Below are positions 63,575 to 64,000 of a stretch of DNA of 64,000 nt, in pieces. Below the pieces are notes generated by a model, which was not told where the DNA came from, did no database searches, and worked only from the letters and a program-made list of their open reading frames with translations. The DNA comes from Aquabacterium sp. A3 (lineage in GTDB: Bacteria; Pseudomonadota; Gammaproteobacteria; Burkholderiales; Burkholderiaceae_C). The stretch is taken from positions 189,657-253,656 of the forward strand of contig NZ_JBBPEV010000005.1 in the NCBI RefSeq assembly GCF_038069945.1, written 5' to 3'. The translations under genes and the position numbers were made by a program. Numbering within the stretch: the first letter of the stretch is position 1; each line of letters opens with the position of its first letter.

Positions 63575-63917
63575 GCTTTCAGTCTAGCACCCGAACTCAG
63601 CTCACGCCACCCCTTGGCACCAGTCAGGTGGCTTACATGGAGTAGGCCCCACCACAGGGGGGGGGCCACTCAGCGCTCCGGCACATGTAGACTGTTCATC
63701 ACATCAAACACATCGCCACATATCCTGGGAGGGACATGCCACAAGATGCCAGACTCTGCTTACACATCAAGCACTTATCGCCGCGATGTGCTTCCAGGTT
63801 ATCCGTCACTCCGGCCCCTACCTCACAGGTTATCCATCACTTTTGGCCTCCAAAACCGTCACTTGTGACGTCTATATCCTAGTTAGGCCTTCGTTTCCGG
63901 AACTCTCTGGAAGTCAA
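63575..63917. other. Repeat-rich non-coding region with a candidate integron core site
   Basis: 343 bases without a credible gene. It has a hairpin AAGCAC-TT-ATCGC/GCGAT-GTGCTT (63769-63793) with a two-base bulge. It has a direct repeat CAGGTTATCCGTCACT (63795-63810) and CAGGTTATCCATCACT (63826-63841). A perfect palindrome CGTCAC-TT-GTGACG is at 63857-63870, and a nine-base G run at 63657. GTTAGGC at 63892-63898 fits the integron core GTTRRRY. Confidence 0.5.
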
Positions 63918-64000
63918 ATGAGCAGTTTTCGGAAGGCTCTGGAAGCCTGGTTTGATGTCCAAGGCCTGCTCTTTTTGAACGGTTTCAACGCGCACCAAAC
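63918..64000 (+). CDS. Start of an unidentified protein, cut by the window edge
   Basis: ATG 63918 has GGAAG five bases upstream, and 27 codons stay open to the edge: MSSFRKALEAWFDVQGLLFL followed by NGFNAHQ. The hydrophobic and charged pattern looks like a soluble globular start. It begins 20 bases after the GTTAGGC heptamer, the distance seen in integron cassettes. No family can be named from so little sequence. Confidence 0.55.
   Translation, partial: MSSFRKALEAWFDVQGLLFLNGFNAHQ

Noticed and set aside
1..64000. CRISPR arrays, insertion sequences and prophage genes
   Set aside because: No regularly spaced repeat arrays, transposases or phage structural genes were recognised in any frame.

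Overview
The window is a high-GC chromosomal segment of a betaproteobacterium. Its gene set, operon structures and codon use fit Burkholderiales, and the Comamonadaceae / Aquabacterium-Leptothrix type in particular. This placement rests on recognising gene families; no database search was run.

Layout. (1) 1-8.1 kb is an assimilatory sulfate reduction operon: the end of a TauE/SafE transporter, a sulfite reductase hemoprotein, a DUF934 protein, cysH, cysD, cysN and a SUMT, followed by fdxA and a thioredoxin-reductase-type ferredoxin-NADP reductase. (2) 8.1-10.5 kb holds a TPP riboswitch in front of a TonB-dependent receptor. (3) 10.6-10.8 kb has two identical tRNA-Asn genes and a terminator. 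(4) 10.9-14.8 kb has a KefB/YbaL-type antiporter, a YfbR-type nucleotidase, a DUF3592 protein and a SLAC1/TehA-like channel. (5) 14.8-19.0 kb is a sulfide/persulfide island: a CsoR-family regulator, DUF2892, SulP, a BigR-like ArsR regulator, a persulfide dioxygenase-like hydrolase and a membrane rhodanese, with two visible candidate operators. (6) 19.1-30.8 kb has DUF3422, tamB-tamA, a VWA protein, a diguanylate cyclase, a MoxR ATPase and cytochrome c4. (7) 30.9-35.1 kb has a 1089-residue RTX/VWA adhesin with a candidate LapG cleavage motif, DUF1841 and an FKBP.

(8) 35.2-55.7 kb is a urea region. urtABCDE lies on the minus strand with two tandem hairpin terminators inside it, one at its end, and a perfect 18-bp palindrome upstream of urtA. 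After a spermidine-synthase-like gene, a NUDIX gene, an esterase and a LytS/LytTR pair comes a 1190-residue fusion of an NCS1 nucleobase/allantoin-type permease, a cysteine cluster, a histidine kinase and a receiver, followed by a LuxR-type response regulator. This pair is divergent from ureA-(small membrane protein)-ureB-ureC-ureE-ureF-ureG. ureD is not in the window. The simplest reading is that the transporter-like kinase senses urea or a related compound and controls uptake and hydrolysis; this is inference.

(9) 55.7-60.4 kb has an LTA-synthase-like sulfatase, tRNA-Arg, an H-NS-like protein whose 3' end runs into the tRNA, and parC. (10) 60.4-64 kb is a chromosomal integron-integrase region: intI with the IntI-specific insertion and a perfect LexA box just upstream, then small toxin-antitoxin modules. 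vapBC is intact, one parDE has a truncated toxin, and one antitoxin/parE pair has a frameshifted toxin. A candidate integron core heptamer precedes an ORF that runs off the window. No convincing attI or attC could be folded by eye.
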